Assembly: GCF_039908635.1 (NCBI RefSeq)
Contig: NZ_CP150918.1
Location: 3,529,001-3,593,000 of the forward strand
From: Pseudomonas purpurea
GTDB taxonomy: Bacteria > Pseudomonadota > Gammaproteobacteria > Pseudomonadales > Pseudomonadaceae
Direction of reading: 5' to 3'
DNA length: 64,000 nucleotides
Under the pieces are notes generated by a model that saw nothing but the letters and a program-made list of their open reading frames with translations, had not been told where the DNA came from and searched no databases. This document shows positions 51,736 to 64,000 of the stretch, piece after piece (within the stretch, counting starts at the first letter, position 1; each line of letters opens with the position of its first letter). A program made the position numbers and the translations under genes.

Positions 51736-52733
51736 CCGACTTCGCCCCACTGATGACTGAAACACCGGCCGAACACCCTTTCGCCCAGTTCGTGCGCATT
51801 CTCGGCAAGGGTAAACGCGGTGCCCGCAACCTGACCCGTGAAGAGGCCCGCGAGGCCATGGGCATGTTGCTCGACGAAAAAGTCGAGGACACCCAGCTCG
51901 GTGCGTTCCTGATGCTGTTGCGGCACAAGGAAGAAAGTGCCGAGGAAATGGCCGGCTTCACCGAAGCCCTGCGTGAACGGCTGGCAGCACCGGCCTTGGC
52001 GGTGGATCTGGACTGGCCAACCTACGCCGGTAAAAAGCGTCATTTACCCTGGTACCTGCTGGCGGCCAAATGCCTGGCGCAAAACGGTGTGCGCATCCTG
52101 ATGCACGGCGGCGGCGCTCACACGGCGGGTCGCCTGTACAGCGAACACCTGCTCGACACCTTGAACATCCCGTTGTGCCGCAACTGGCAGCAAGTGGAGG
52201 CGGCGCTGGAGCAAGGCAATCTGGCGTTCATTCCGCTGGGCGACTGGGCACCGCAACTGCAACGGATGATCGACCTGCGCAACACCCTCGGCCTGCGCTC
52301 ACCGATCCATTCGCTGGCACGGATTCTCAACCCGCTGGGCGCACGCTGTGGACTGCAAAGTATTTTCCACCCCGGTTACCAGGGCGTGCACCGCGACGCC
52401 AGCGGTTTGCTGGGCGATAACGTGATCGTGATCAAGGGTGATGGCGGCGAAATCGAGATCAACCCCGATGCCGACAGCCACTTGTACGGCACCATCGGCG
52501 GCGAGAGCTGGGACGAAGAATGGCCGCAGCTGTCGGCGCAGCGTCATGTCAAACCGGCAAGCCTCGATCCCGAGCATATGAAGGCCGTGTGGCGCGGCGA
52601 TGTGGTCGACAACTATCCGCAAATGGCGTTGATTTCAACCATGGCCCTGGCCTTGCGTGGCCTCGGTACACCCCGTGACGAAGCCTTCGCCAAGGCTCAG
52701 CAGTACTGGGACGCACGCGACAAATCGATTTAA
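51732..52733 (+). CDS. ybiB: YbiB-type glycosyl/phosphoribosyltransferase-fold DNA-binding protein
   Basis: A 333-residue protein of the TrpD2/YbiB group, related to anthranilate phosphoribosyltransferase (RNLTREEAREAMGMLLDEKV, AFLMLLRHKEESAEEMAGFT, IHSLARILNPLGARCGLQSI, HPGYQGVH). In E. coli YbiB binds nucleic acid and is SOS-related. ATG 51732 overlaps the tusE stop. Confidence 0.88.
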   Translation: MTDFAPLMTETPAEHPFAQFVRILGKGKRGARNLTREEAREAMGMLLDEKVEDTQLGAFLMLLRHKEESAEEMAGFTEALRERLAAPALAVDLDWPTYAGKKRHLPWYLLAAKCLAQNGVRILMHGGGAHTAGRLYSEHLLDTLNIPLCRNWQQVEAALEQGNLAFIPLGDWAPQLQRMIDLRNTLGLRSPIHSLARILNPLGARCGLQSIFHPGYQGVHRDASGLLGDNVIVIKGDGGEIEINPDADSHLYGTIGGESWDEEWPQLSAQRHVKPASLDPEHMKAVWRGDVVDNYPQMALISTMALALRGLGTPRDEAFAKAQQYWDARDKSI

Positions 52734-52821
52734 CCGATCATTCGCGCCCAACCTTTGCGCTTTTTGTTCGAAGCCATCGGCATAGACTCCACTCCAACGT
52801 TTAACCACCGAGGAGTTCGAA

Positions 52822-53824
52822 ATGGGTTTGCTGATTGAAGGGCACTGGCGTGATCAGTGGTACGAAAGCAGCAAGGACGGCGCGTTCCAGCGTGAACAAG
52901 CGCAGCGCCGCCATTGGCTGACCGCCGACGGCAAACCCGGCCCCAGCGGTGAAGGCGGCTTCCCTGCGCAAGCGGGGCGTTATCACCTCTACGTATCGCT
53001 GGCCTGCCCCTGGGCCCCACCGCACGCTGATCCTGCGCAAGCTCAAAGGCCTGGAAAGCCTGATCGATGTGTCGGTGGTCAGTTGGTTGATGCTGGAAAG
53101 CGGCTGGACCTTCGACAAGGCCTTCGGCTCTAGTGGCGACACACTCGATCATTTCGACTTCATGCACCAGCGCTACACCGCCGACACGCCCCACTACACC
53201 GGCCGCGTGACAGTGCCGGTGCTCTGGGATAACCAGCAAAAACGCATCGTCAGCAATGAATCGGCGGAAATCATCCGCATGTTCAACAGCGCCTTCGACG
53301 GCTTGACCGGTAATGGCCTGGACTTCTACCCGCAGCCCTTGCGCGCTGAAATCGATGAATTGAATGCGCGGATTTACCCGGCGGTGAATAACGGCGTGTA
53401 CCGCGCAGGCTTTGCCACCTCGCAAACCGCCTATGAAGCCGCTTTTGATGAACTGTTCAGCGAACTCGACTGGCTGGAAAGCCGACTGGGCGAGAAGCGT
53501 TACCTGACCGGTGAATACCTGACCGAAGCCGACATTCGACTATTCACGACGTTGATTCGCTTTGACGCGGTGTACTACGGGCACTTCAAGTGCAACCTGC
53601 GGCGGATTGCCGATTACCCGAACCTGTCGAACTGGTTACGCGAGTTGTATCAGTGGCCAGGGATTGCCGAGACGGTGGATTTTGAACACATCAAGAATCA
53701 CTACTACGCCAGCCACCGCACCATCAATCCGACAGGTGTTGTGCCGAAAGGGCCGGCGCAGGATTTTACGACGCCGCATGATCGGGCGCGGTTGAGCGGG
53801 AAAGGGGTTTGGCGCAAGGCCTGA
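52822..53824 (+). CDS. yqjG: Glutathionyl-hydroquinone reductase (Xi-class GST, YqjG/ECM4-like), one-base frameshift as given
   Basis: About 333 residues when repaired. The N-terminal part (MGLLIEGHWRDQWYESSKDG, FPAQAGRYHLYVSLACPWA) holds the catalytic Cys in CPW. It runs out of frame at GGGCCCC (53012-53018). One extra C restores HRTLILRKLKGLESLIDVSV. The rest is in frame from 53019: thioredoxin fold end (VPVLWDNQQKRIVSNESAEI) and all-helical domain (YLTGEYLTEADIRLFTTLIR, FDAVYYGHFKCNLRRI). Reduces glutathionyl-hydroquinones. Both halves are fully conserved, so sequence error is more likely than inactivation. Confidence 0.88.
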
Positions 53825-53847
53825 GGCTTATACAAGTTTTGAGGGCC

Positions 53848-53916
53848 CCATCGCGAGCAAGCTCGCTCCCACAGGTCTTGCGCAATCCTTGTGGGAGCGA
53901 GCTTGCTCGCGATGGC
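53848..53916. repeat. Inverted pair of Pseudomonas REP sequences
   Basis: CATCGCGAGCAAGCTCGCTC and its inverse (GTGGGAGCGAGCTTGCTCGC) flank a short spacer, a typical REP doublet. It lies between the convergent yqjG-like and cysG genes. Confidence 0.88.
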
Positions 53917-53929
53917 AGCAACTCGGTGT

Positions 53930-56996
<3,067 letters not shown>

Positions 56997-56997
<1 letters not shown>

Positions 56998-58319
56998 TAC
57001 TTTCTCCGCTGTTTCGGGCTAAGACGATCAAGCTGGGCGAGATGATTGAGCTTTTCGCCGATCTTCAACTCCAGGCCACGGGGCACCGGCTGATAGAAAT
57101 GCTGGGGCTCCAGCTCATCCGGGAAGTAGTCTTCGCCCGCCGCGTAAGCGTCCGGCTCATCGTGGGCGTAGCGGTATTCATCACCGTAACCCAGCTGCTT
57201 CATCAACTTGGTCGGGGCATTACGCAAGTGAAGCGGCACTTCCAGCGAGCCGTGTTCGGCGGCGCTGCGCATGGCCGCCTTGAAGCCCATGTACACGGCG
57301 TTGCTCTTCGGCGCGCAGGCCAGATAAGTAATCGCCTGCGCCACGGCCAACTCGCCTTCAGGGCTGCCGAGCCGTTCCTGCACATCCCACGCGGCCAGGC
57401 ACAAACTCAAGGCGCGCGGGTCGGCATTGCCGATGTCTTCGCTGGCCATGCGCACCACGCGCCGAGCCAGGTACAACGGATCGCACCCCCCATCGAGCAT
57501 CCGCGCAAACCAATATAACGCGCCGTCCGGGTTGGAGCCGCGCACCGATTTGTGCAGCGCAGAAATCTGGTCGTAAAACGCCTCGCCGCCCTTGTCGAAA
57601 CGGCGTCGCGTATCGCCGAGCAGGCTTTGCAGCAAATCGACATCGATTTCGCTGTTGTCTTCGGCCAGGTCCGACGCGTTTTCCAGCAGGTTGAGCAAAC
57701 GCCGACCGTCACCGTCAGCGGCCGACAGCAGCATCTTGAAGCCTTCGTCGCTCAGGCTCAGTTGACGCTTGCCCAGGCCACGCTCTTCGGTCAGCGCGCG
57801 TTGCACCAATTTGTTCAGCGCCACTTCGTCGAGGCTTTTGAGCACATAGACGCGGGCACGGGACAACAGTGCGTTGTTCAGCTCAAAGGAAGGGTTTTCG
57901 GTGGTCGCGCCAATGAAAATCAGCGTGCCGTCTTCGACGTACGGCAGGAAAGCATCCTGCTGCGACTTGTTGAAGCGATGCACTTCGTCGACGAACAGAA
58001 TGGTGCGGCGGCCGTATTGAGCGGCCTGCTGCTTGGCGATCTCCACTGCCTGGCGGATCTCCTTGACCCCGGCCAGCACCGCCGACACCGTTTCAAAATG
58101 CGCGTCCGAGACTTCCGCCAGCAACCGCGCCAGGGTGGTTTTACCCACTCCGGGCGGGCCCCAGAAAATCATTGAGTGCAGGGCACCCTGCTCCAGGGCT
58201 TCGCGTAAAGGCTTGCCCCGGGCCAGCAGATGTTCCTGACCGACGTACTCGTCCAGATTGGCCGCACGCAAACGCGCGGCCAGTGGTTGAGCTATCGGAG
58301 CACTACGAAACAAGTCCAT
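56997..58319 (-). CDS. rarA: Replication-associated recombination protein RarA (MgsA)
   Basis: A 440-residue AAA+ ATPase of the clamp-loader-like RarA family. [20 protein letters not shown] start, Walker [18 protein letters not shown], Walker [21 protein letters not shown], sensor [20 protein letters not shown]. The C-terminal tetramerisation domain is [24 protein letters not shown]. Acts at stalled forks. ATG 58319 is preferred to GTG 58322. Sits in the lolA-rarA-crcB-serS order usual for Pseudomonas. Confidence 0.95.
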
Positions 58320-58381
58320 CACTGCTTATGAAACCTCATTGGGCCCTGATGCCGATCAGTCAACGTGTTAAACCAAAATCA

Positions 58382-58473
58382 CTGTGGGAGCGAGCTTGCT
58401 CGCGATGACGGCCTTACATTCAACATCGATGTTGACTGATCTGACGCTATCGCGAGCAAGCTCGCTCCCACAG
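58382..58473. repeat. Inverted pair of Pseudomonas REP sequences
   Basis: CTGTGGGAGCGAGCTTGCTC at the left and its inverse GAGCAAGCTCGCTCCCACAG at the right surround about 45 nt. This is the same REP family as at 53848-53916. It lies between lolA and rarA. Confidence 0.9.
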
Positions 58474-58483
58474 GTTTTATGCC

Positions 58484-59104
58484 TTACTCCTGAATCACAT
58501 CGGCACCCTTGGGGATGTCGAACTTGAACTTGGAAGCCGGGATAGGCTCATTGGCCTTGACGCCCGTGAACAGGATATTGGTGCGCTGGCCGACGCTGTC
58601 GATCAACTGCATATCATTGACCAGGCCGTTGCGGAACGACAGGCGCAGGTTGTCGAACAGGGTGTCCTTGGTTTTCGGCTTCAGGGTGAAGTCGATCACG
58701 CCGCCCGCTTCCTTGGCGCTGATGTCGAAGCTCTGGCTGATTTTCGACACGTCGCCGGACAGCAACAGGGCTGGCGTCTGGGTCAGGCGCTGGTCGAGCT
58801 TCTTGATGGTCACCTGTTCAAGGTCCGGGTCCCACAGGGAGACTTTCTTGCCATCGGAGACCATCAGTTGTTCTTGTGGCGCATCAGTGTGCCAGTAGAA
58901 CATTCCAGGGCGCTGCAACGACATTTCGCCCGCCGTTTCCTGCAACTGGGTGCCGGTGCCATCAAGGGTCAGCTGAGAGAAACGGGCGCTCAGGGTCTGG
59001 GAGTTTTCCAGCAGTTGAGTCAGACGTGCGACATCTTTCTCGTCGGCGTGAACCGAAAGCGTCGTTAGAGCCAGTACCGGCAGCAGCATGCGGATAAGAC
59101 GCAT
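58484..59104 (-). CDS. lolA: Outer-membrane lipoprotein carrier protein LolA
   Basis: A 206-residue periplasmic chaperone with a signal peptide ([20 protein letters not shown]). LolA features: [58 protein letters not shown]. Carries lipoproteins from LolCDE to LolB. It follows ftsK by 59 nt on the same strand. Confidence 0.95.
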   Translation of the reverse strand: MRLIRMLLPVLALTTLSVHADEKDVARLTQLLENSQTLSARFSQLTLDGTGTQLQETAGEMSLQRPGMFYWHTDAPQEQLMVSDGKKVSLWDPDLEQVTIKKLDQRLTQTPALLLSGDVSKISQSFDISAKEAGGVIDFTLKPKTKDTLFDNLRLSFRNGLVNDMQLIDSVGQRTNILFTGVKANEPIPASKFKFDIPKGADVIQE

Positions 59105-59163
59105 GGGAGTCCTCTTTAAAATTCCGTTGAAATGAGGTGCCGCGTGCGATCACGCGGCTCCGG

Positions 59164-61569
59164 TCAGTCGCGCATCGGCCCGGGGGCCAGGACTTCACGC
59201 GAACCGTTGGTGTTCATGGACGTCACGACCCCGGCCATTTCCATGGCTTCGATCATGCGGGCGGCGCGGTTGTAACCGATTTTCAACTTGCGCTGAACCG
59301 CCGAGATGGACGCCCGACGGCTTTCCAGCACGAACTGCACCGCTTCGTCGTACAAGGCGTCGGTTTCGCTGTCGTCGCTATCGCCGCCGCTACCGCTTTC
59401 AAAGCCACTGCCCGCTTCTTCGACACCGTTGAGGATGTCGTCGTTGTAATCCGGCGCGCCGCGCAGTTTCCAGGCTTCGACCACACGATGCACTTCGTCG
59501 TCAGACACAAAGGCGCCGTGGACACGGATCGGCAGGCTGGTGCCCGGCGGCATGTAGAGCATGTCACCGTGGCCCAGCAATTGTTCGGCGCCGCCCTGGT
59601 CGATGATGGTCCGGGAGTCGATCTTGCTCGACACCTGGAACGCCATGCGCGTCGGGATGTTGGCCTTGATCAGACCGGTGATCACGTCGACCGACGGACG
59701 CTGGGTCGCGAGGATCAAGTGAATACCGGCCGCTCGGGCCTTCTGGGCGATCCGCGCAATGAGTTCTTCAACCTTCTTGCCGACGATCATCATCATGTCG
59801 GCGAATTCGTCGACCACCACCACGATGGTCGGCAGTTTGGTCAGCAACGGCGCTTCGTCATGAATGCTTTCGCGGTTGTACAAAGGATCGGTCAGCGGTG
59901 TGCCCGCCTCCTCTGCCTCTCTGACCTTCTGGTTGAAGCCCGACAGGTTACGCACGCCCATCTTCGCCATCAGCTTGTAACGGCGTTCCATCTCGGCAAC
60001 GCTCCAGCGCAGGGCGTTGGCCGCGTCCTTCATGTCGGTCACGACCGGGCACAGCAAATGCGGGATGCCTTCGTAGATCGACAGCTCAAGCATTTTCGGG
60101 TCGATCATGATCAGCTTGGCGTCTTCCGGGCCCGACTTGAACAGAATCGACAGAATCATCGCGTTCACCCCCACCGACTTACCGGAACCGGTCGTACCGG
60201 CCACCAGCAGGTGAGGCATCTTCGCAAGGTCGGTGATCACTGGTCTGCCGCCGATGTCGTGGCCCAGGGCCAGGGTCACCGGGGACTTGGCGTTGTCGTA
60301 CTCCGGGGTAGAAAGGACCTCGGAGAACCGCACGATCTGCCGGTCTTCGTTGGGAATCTCGATCCCCACCGTGGTCTTGCCGGGAATCACTTCCACCACC
60401 CGCACGCTGGTCACGGCCAGCGAACGCGCCAGGTCCTTGGCGAGGTTGGCGATACGGCTGACTTTCACGCCGGCCGCCGGTTGAATCTCGTAACGGGTAA
60501 TGACCGGGCCTGGGTGAATCGAATCCACCGTGACCTCGACCCCAAACTCCTTGAGCTTGATTTCCAGCAGGTGGCCGACGGCCGCCAGCGACTCGGGGGA
60601 GTAATTGAGTTGTTTCTTTTCGGCCGGGTCGAGAATCGAGATCGGCGGCAAGGTGCCTTCCACCGCGCTGTCGACGAACAGCGGCGCCTGTTTCTCTTTC
60701 TCGACACGCTTGCTCGGCGGCGGTGCCTTGGGCGGCGCCGGGGCGATCACGGGCGGAACCTGTTTCTCGCGCTCGGACATGTGCTTGCTCAAGGCCTGCT
60801 CACGCTCGATCAAGCGTTCCTTGACCTTGGCCTGCTCGCGCTTGTCCGACACGGTCGGAGCCACGACGTCATGGACCCGGTCGTCGACTTCACGCAACTG
60901 TGCGACCAGCTGTTTACGCTCGGTTCGCGCAGCCCACCAGCGATTGGCGGCGCCGTGGAACAGTTCGAACAGGTCCAGGGTGATCTTGCCGGTGACGTCC
61001 ATCACCTTGAACCACGAAAGGTCGGTGAACACGGTCAGGCCGAACAGGAACAATGCGATGAACATCAGGGTGCTGCCCTGGATGTTCAGCGCGTTCCTGG
61101 CCAGATCGCCCAGGCTTTCGCCCAACGCGCCACCGGCGCCTGCCGGCAGGCCGGTCGGCACATGAAAATGAATATGGGCCAGTGCCGCGCCCGACAACAC
61201 CAGGAACACCAGGCCGATCAGGCGCCAGGAAAACAGCCAGCCGCTCCACTGCCACGGCTCGTGGCGCTGACGGAAGATCTGGTAGGTCTTGATGGCCAGC
61301 AGCAACGGGAAGATGTAGGCGAAGTAACCCAGCACCATGAACAGGATATCGGCGCTGTAGGAACCGGCGGGGCCGCCGAAGTTCTGCACGTCGTCAATCT
61401 TGCTGTTATGGCTCCAGCCCGGATCGTCCTTGCCATAGGTCAACAAGGCCATCATCAGGAACAGGCACAAGGCGCCAATGGCGATCAACGCACCTTCCTT
61501 GAGCCGGTAGTGCAATTGCTGGCGCCAAAGCGGAACTACTGTTTTAGGTGCTGCGGTGGATTTCTTCAA
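59164..61569 (-). CDS. ftsK: DNA translocase FtsK
   Basis: An 801-residue translocase starting at TTG 61569 ([20 protein letters not shown]), with AGGA 11 nt upstream. The open frame to 61665 is not conserved-looking. Four or five N-terminal membrane segments (about 25-190), then a charged, proline-containing linker. The motor has Walker [20 protein letters not shown] and Walker [15 protein letters not shown]. The C-terminal winged-helix gamma domain is [20 protein letters not shown] with [20 protein letters not shown]. Segregates the terminus and activates XerCD at dif. Confidence 0.96.
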   Translation of the reverse strand: MKKSTAAPKTVVPLWRQQLHYRLKEGALIAIGALCLFLMMALLTYGKDDPGWSHNSKIDDVQNFGGPAGSYSADILFMVLGYFAYIFPLLLAIKTYQIFRQRHEPWQWSGWLFSWRLIGLVFLVLSGAALAHIHFHVPTGLPAGAGGALGESLGDLARNALNIQGSTLMFIALFLFGLTVFTDLSWFKVMDVTGKITLDLFELFHGAANRWWAARTERKQLVAQLREVDDRVHDVVAPTVSDKREQAKVKERLIEREQALSKHMSEREKQVPPVIAPAPPKAPPPSKRVEKEKQAPLFVDSAVEGTLPPISILDPAEKKQLNYSPESLAAVGHLLEIKLKEFGVEVTVDSIHPGPVITRYEIQPAAGVKVSRIANLAKDLARSLAVTSVRVVEVIPGKTTVGIEIPNEDRQIVRFSEVLSTPEYDNAKSPVTLALGHDIGGRPVITDLAKMPHLLVAGTTGSGKSVGVNAMILSILFKSGPEDAKLIMIDPKMLELSIYEGIPHLLCPVVTDMKDAANALRWSVAEMERRYKLMAKMGVRNLSGFNQKVREAEEAGTPLTDPLYNRESIHDEAPLLTKLPTIVVVVDEFADMMMIVGKKVEELIARIAQKARAAGIHLILATQRPSVDVITGLIKANIPTRMAFQVSSKIDSRTIIDQGGAEQLLGHGDMLYMPPGTSLPIRVHGAFVSDDEVHRVVEAWKLRGAPDYNDDILNGVEEAGSGFESGSGGDSDDSETDALYDEAVQFVLESRRASISAVQRKLKIGYNRAARMIEAMEMAGVVTSMNTNGSREVLAPGPMRD

Positions 61570-62829
<1,260 letters not shown>

Positions 62830-62889
62830 CCACTCTCATGCGGCAGGCCCGGCCTGCCGCTGCCCTCCCCTTCTGCAAGCCCGGATGCC

Positions 62890-63570
62890 ATGCTGACTTG
62901 GTTACAACGCAATACCTTGAGCTTTCCGCCCCTGGAAAAAGCCATGCGCGAGCCCAACGGCTTGCTGGCAGCCGGTGGCGACCTGTCTGCCGATCGCCTG
63001 ATTCAGGCCTATCGCCATGGCTGCTTCCCCTGGTTCTCCCAAGGGCAGCCGATCCTTTGGTGGTCGCCCGACCCGCGCACGGTGTTATTTCCCGACGAAC
63101 TGCATGTCTCGCGCAGCCTGGGTAAACTCCTGCGCCAGCAACGCTACCAGGTGACCTTTGATCGGGATTTTCCAGCCGTTATCAAGGCCTGCGCTGCACC
63201 GCGTGATTACGCTGACGGCACCTGGATCACCGAGGCCATGCAAAACGCCTACCTCGAACTGCATCGGCGCGGCTACGCGCACTCGGTCGAGGTCTGGGAC
63301 CAGGGCGTCTTGGTGGGCGGGCTTTACGGACTGGCCATGGGGCAGCTGTTTTTCGGCGAATCAATGTTCAGCCACGCTGACAACGCCTCAAAAATCGGTT
63401 TTGCAACACTGGTCAGGCACCTCAAGGACTGGGGGTTCGTCTTGATTGACTGCCAGATGCCAACCAACCACCTCCAAAGTCTTGGCGCCCGCTCGATCGA
63501 CCGCAGCGACTTCGCCGGTTACCTGCAACGCCACCTGGACCTTCCCAGCCGTGCTGCATGGGTTTCTTAG
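62890..63570 (+). CDS. aat: Leucyl/phenylalanyl-tRNA-protein transferase
   Basis: A 226-residue L/F-transferase of the N-degron pathway. Marks: [85 protein letters not shown]. It precedes the bpt gene, which acts in the same pathway. Confidence 0.96.
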   Translation: MLTWLQRNTLSFPPLEKAMREPNGLLAAGGDLSADRLIQAYRHGCFPWFSQGQPILWWSPDPRTVLFPDELHVSRSLGKLLRQQRYQVTFDRDFPAVIKACAAPRDYADGTWITEAMQNAYLELHRRGYAHSVEVWDQGVLVGGLYGLAMGQLFFGESMFSHADNASKIGFATLVRHLKDWGFVLIDCQMPTNHLQSLGARSIDRSDFAGYLQRHLDLPSRAAWVS

Positions 63571-63627
63571 GCGACTTTCGCACACGTGGCTTACACTTAA
63601 TTTACAGCTAATCCCGAGGGTTGATTC

Positions 63628-64000
63628 ATGACCGAGTTGGCGCGCTTGAAGTTTTATGCCACTCAGCCCCACTCTTGCAGCTATCTGCCCGACGAACAAG
63701 CCACCACGCTGTTCCTCGACCCAAGTCAGCCCATGGATGTGCATGTCTACGCAGACCTGTCTGAAATGGGCTTTCGCCGCAGCGGCGACCACCTCTACCG
63801 GCCGCATTGCCAGAATTGCAATGCGTGCGTACCGGCGCGCATTCCGGTGGCGCATTTTTTACCCAACCGACAGCAAAAACGCATTTTCAAGCGCAATGCC
63901 GATTTGCAGGTCCGCCCCGCGAAGCCCGGTTTCAGCGAAGAGTACTTCGACCTGTATCAGCGTTACATCGAGCAGCGCCACGCTGACGGCGATATGTATC
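63628..64000 (+). CDS. bpt: Aspartate/glutamate leucyltransferase (Bpt), partial at window end
   Basis: The first 124 residues of an arginyl/leucyl-tRNA-protein transferase: [60 protein letters not shown]. The Cys cluster (CxxCxxC-like, HCQNCNAC) and RRSG segment are family signatures. GAGGG lies before ATG 63628. Runs off the right edge. Confidence 0.95.
   Translation, partial: MTELARLKFYATQPHSCSYLPDEQATTLFLDPSQPMDVHVYADLSEMGFRRSGDHLYRPHCQNCNACVPARIPVAHFLPNRQQKRIFKRNADLQVRPAKPGFSEEYFDLYQRYIEQRHADGDMY

Overview
The window reads as chromosomal DNA of a fluorescent-type Pseudomonas. It is GC-rich, and it carries housekeeping blocks in a familiar Pseudomonas arrangement: tusDCBE; cysG-serS-crcB-rarA-lolA-ftsK on the minus strand; then trxB-aat-bpt on the plus strand. 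It also has REP-type palindromes of the 'GTGGGAGCGAGCTTGCTCGC' kind and several lipoprotein families common in pseudomonads (GNA1162/DUF799, DUF4810, YceK/YidQ).

Layout. 1-5.8 kb: an iron-starvation-type signalling set on the minus strand (ECF sigma factor, FecR-like regulator, STN-containing TonB receptor), followed by a peptide-type ABC solute-binding protein that shares a promoter-like module with the receptor. 6-25 kb: mostly core metabolism and envelope genes. These include a HypX-like protein with its LysR neighbour, a large UPF1-like helicase, a fatty-acid hydroxylase/SRPBCC fusion with an SMP-30-like partner, a three-lipoprotein CsgG-type operon, Dyp peroxidase, a GapN-like dehydrogenase and YccA. 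25.5 kb: tRNA-Ser(UGA). 25.6-36.5 kb: an accessory region with decayed genes, IS5-family elements, a matching MITE and an unusual cluster. That cluster encodes a protein ending in six near-identical 13-residue Cys-containing repeats, a DegT-like PLP enzyme and a SelO-like pseudokinase-fold protein, translationally overlapped. 36.5-49 kb: SDR, an orphan tyrosine-phosphatase-like gene, cytochrome c, an acyl-CoA catabolic set (MFS transporter, acyl-CoA ligase, thiolase) opposite a PAS-LuxR regulator, and a chitinase plus AA10 LPMO pair. Neither of that pair has a recognisable signal peptide, and a perfect LexA-type operator lies upstream. 49.5-64 kb: core genes.

The most interesting system is the repeat-peptide cluster at 26.36-29.1 kb. 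It looks like a multi-core modified-peptide (RiPP-like) or metal-binding peptide locus with two candidate modifying enzymes, and I do not recognise it as a described pathway.

A technical signal also runs through the window. Five otherwise well-conserved reading frames (the SelO-like gene, the IS transposase, tusB, a glutathionyl-hydroquinone reductase and the essential serS) are each broken by one extra G or C at a GGCC site. This points to systematic sequence error rather than five independent mutations, and frameshift calls here should be read with that in mind.
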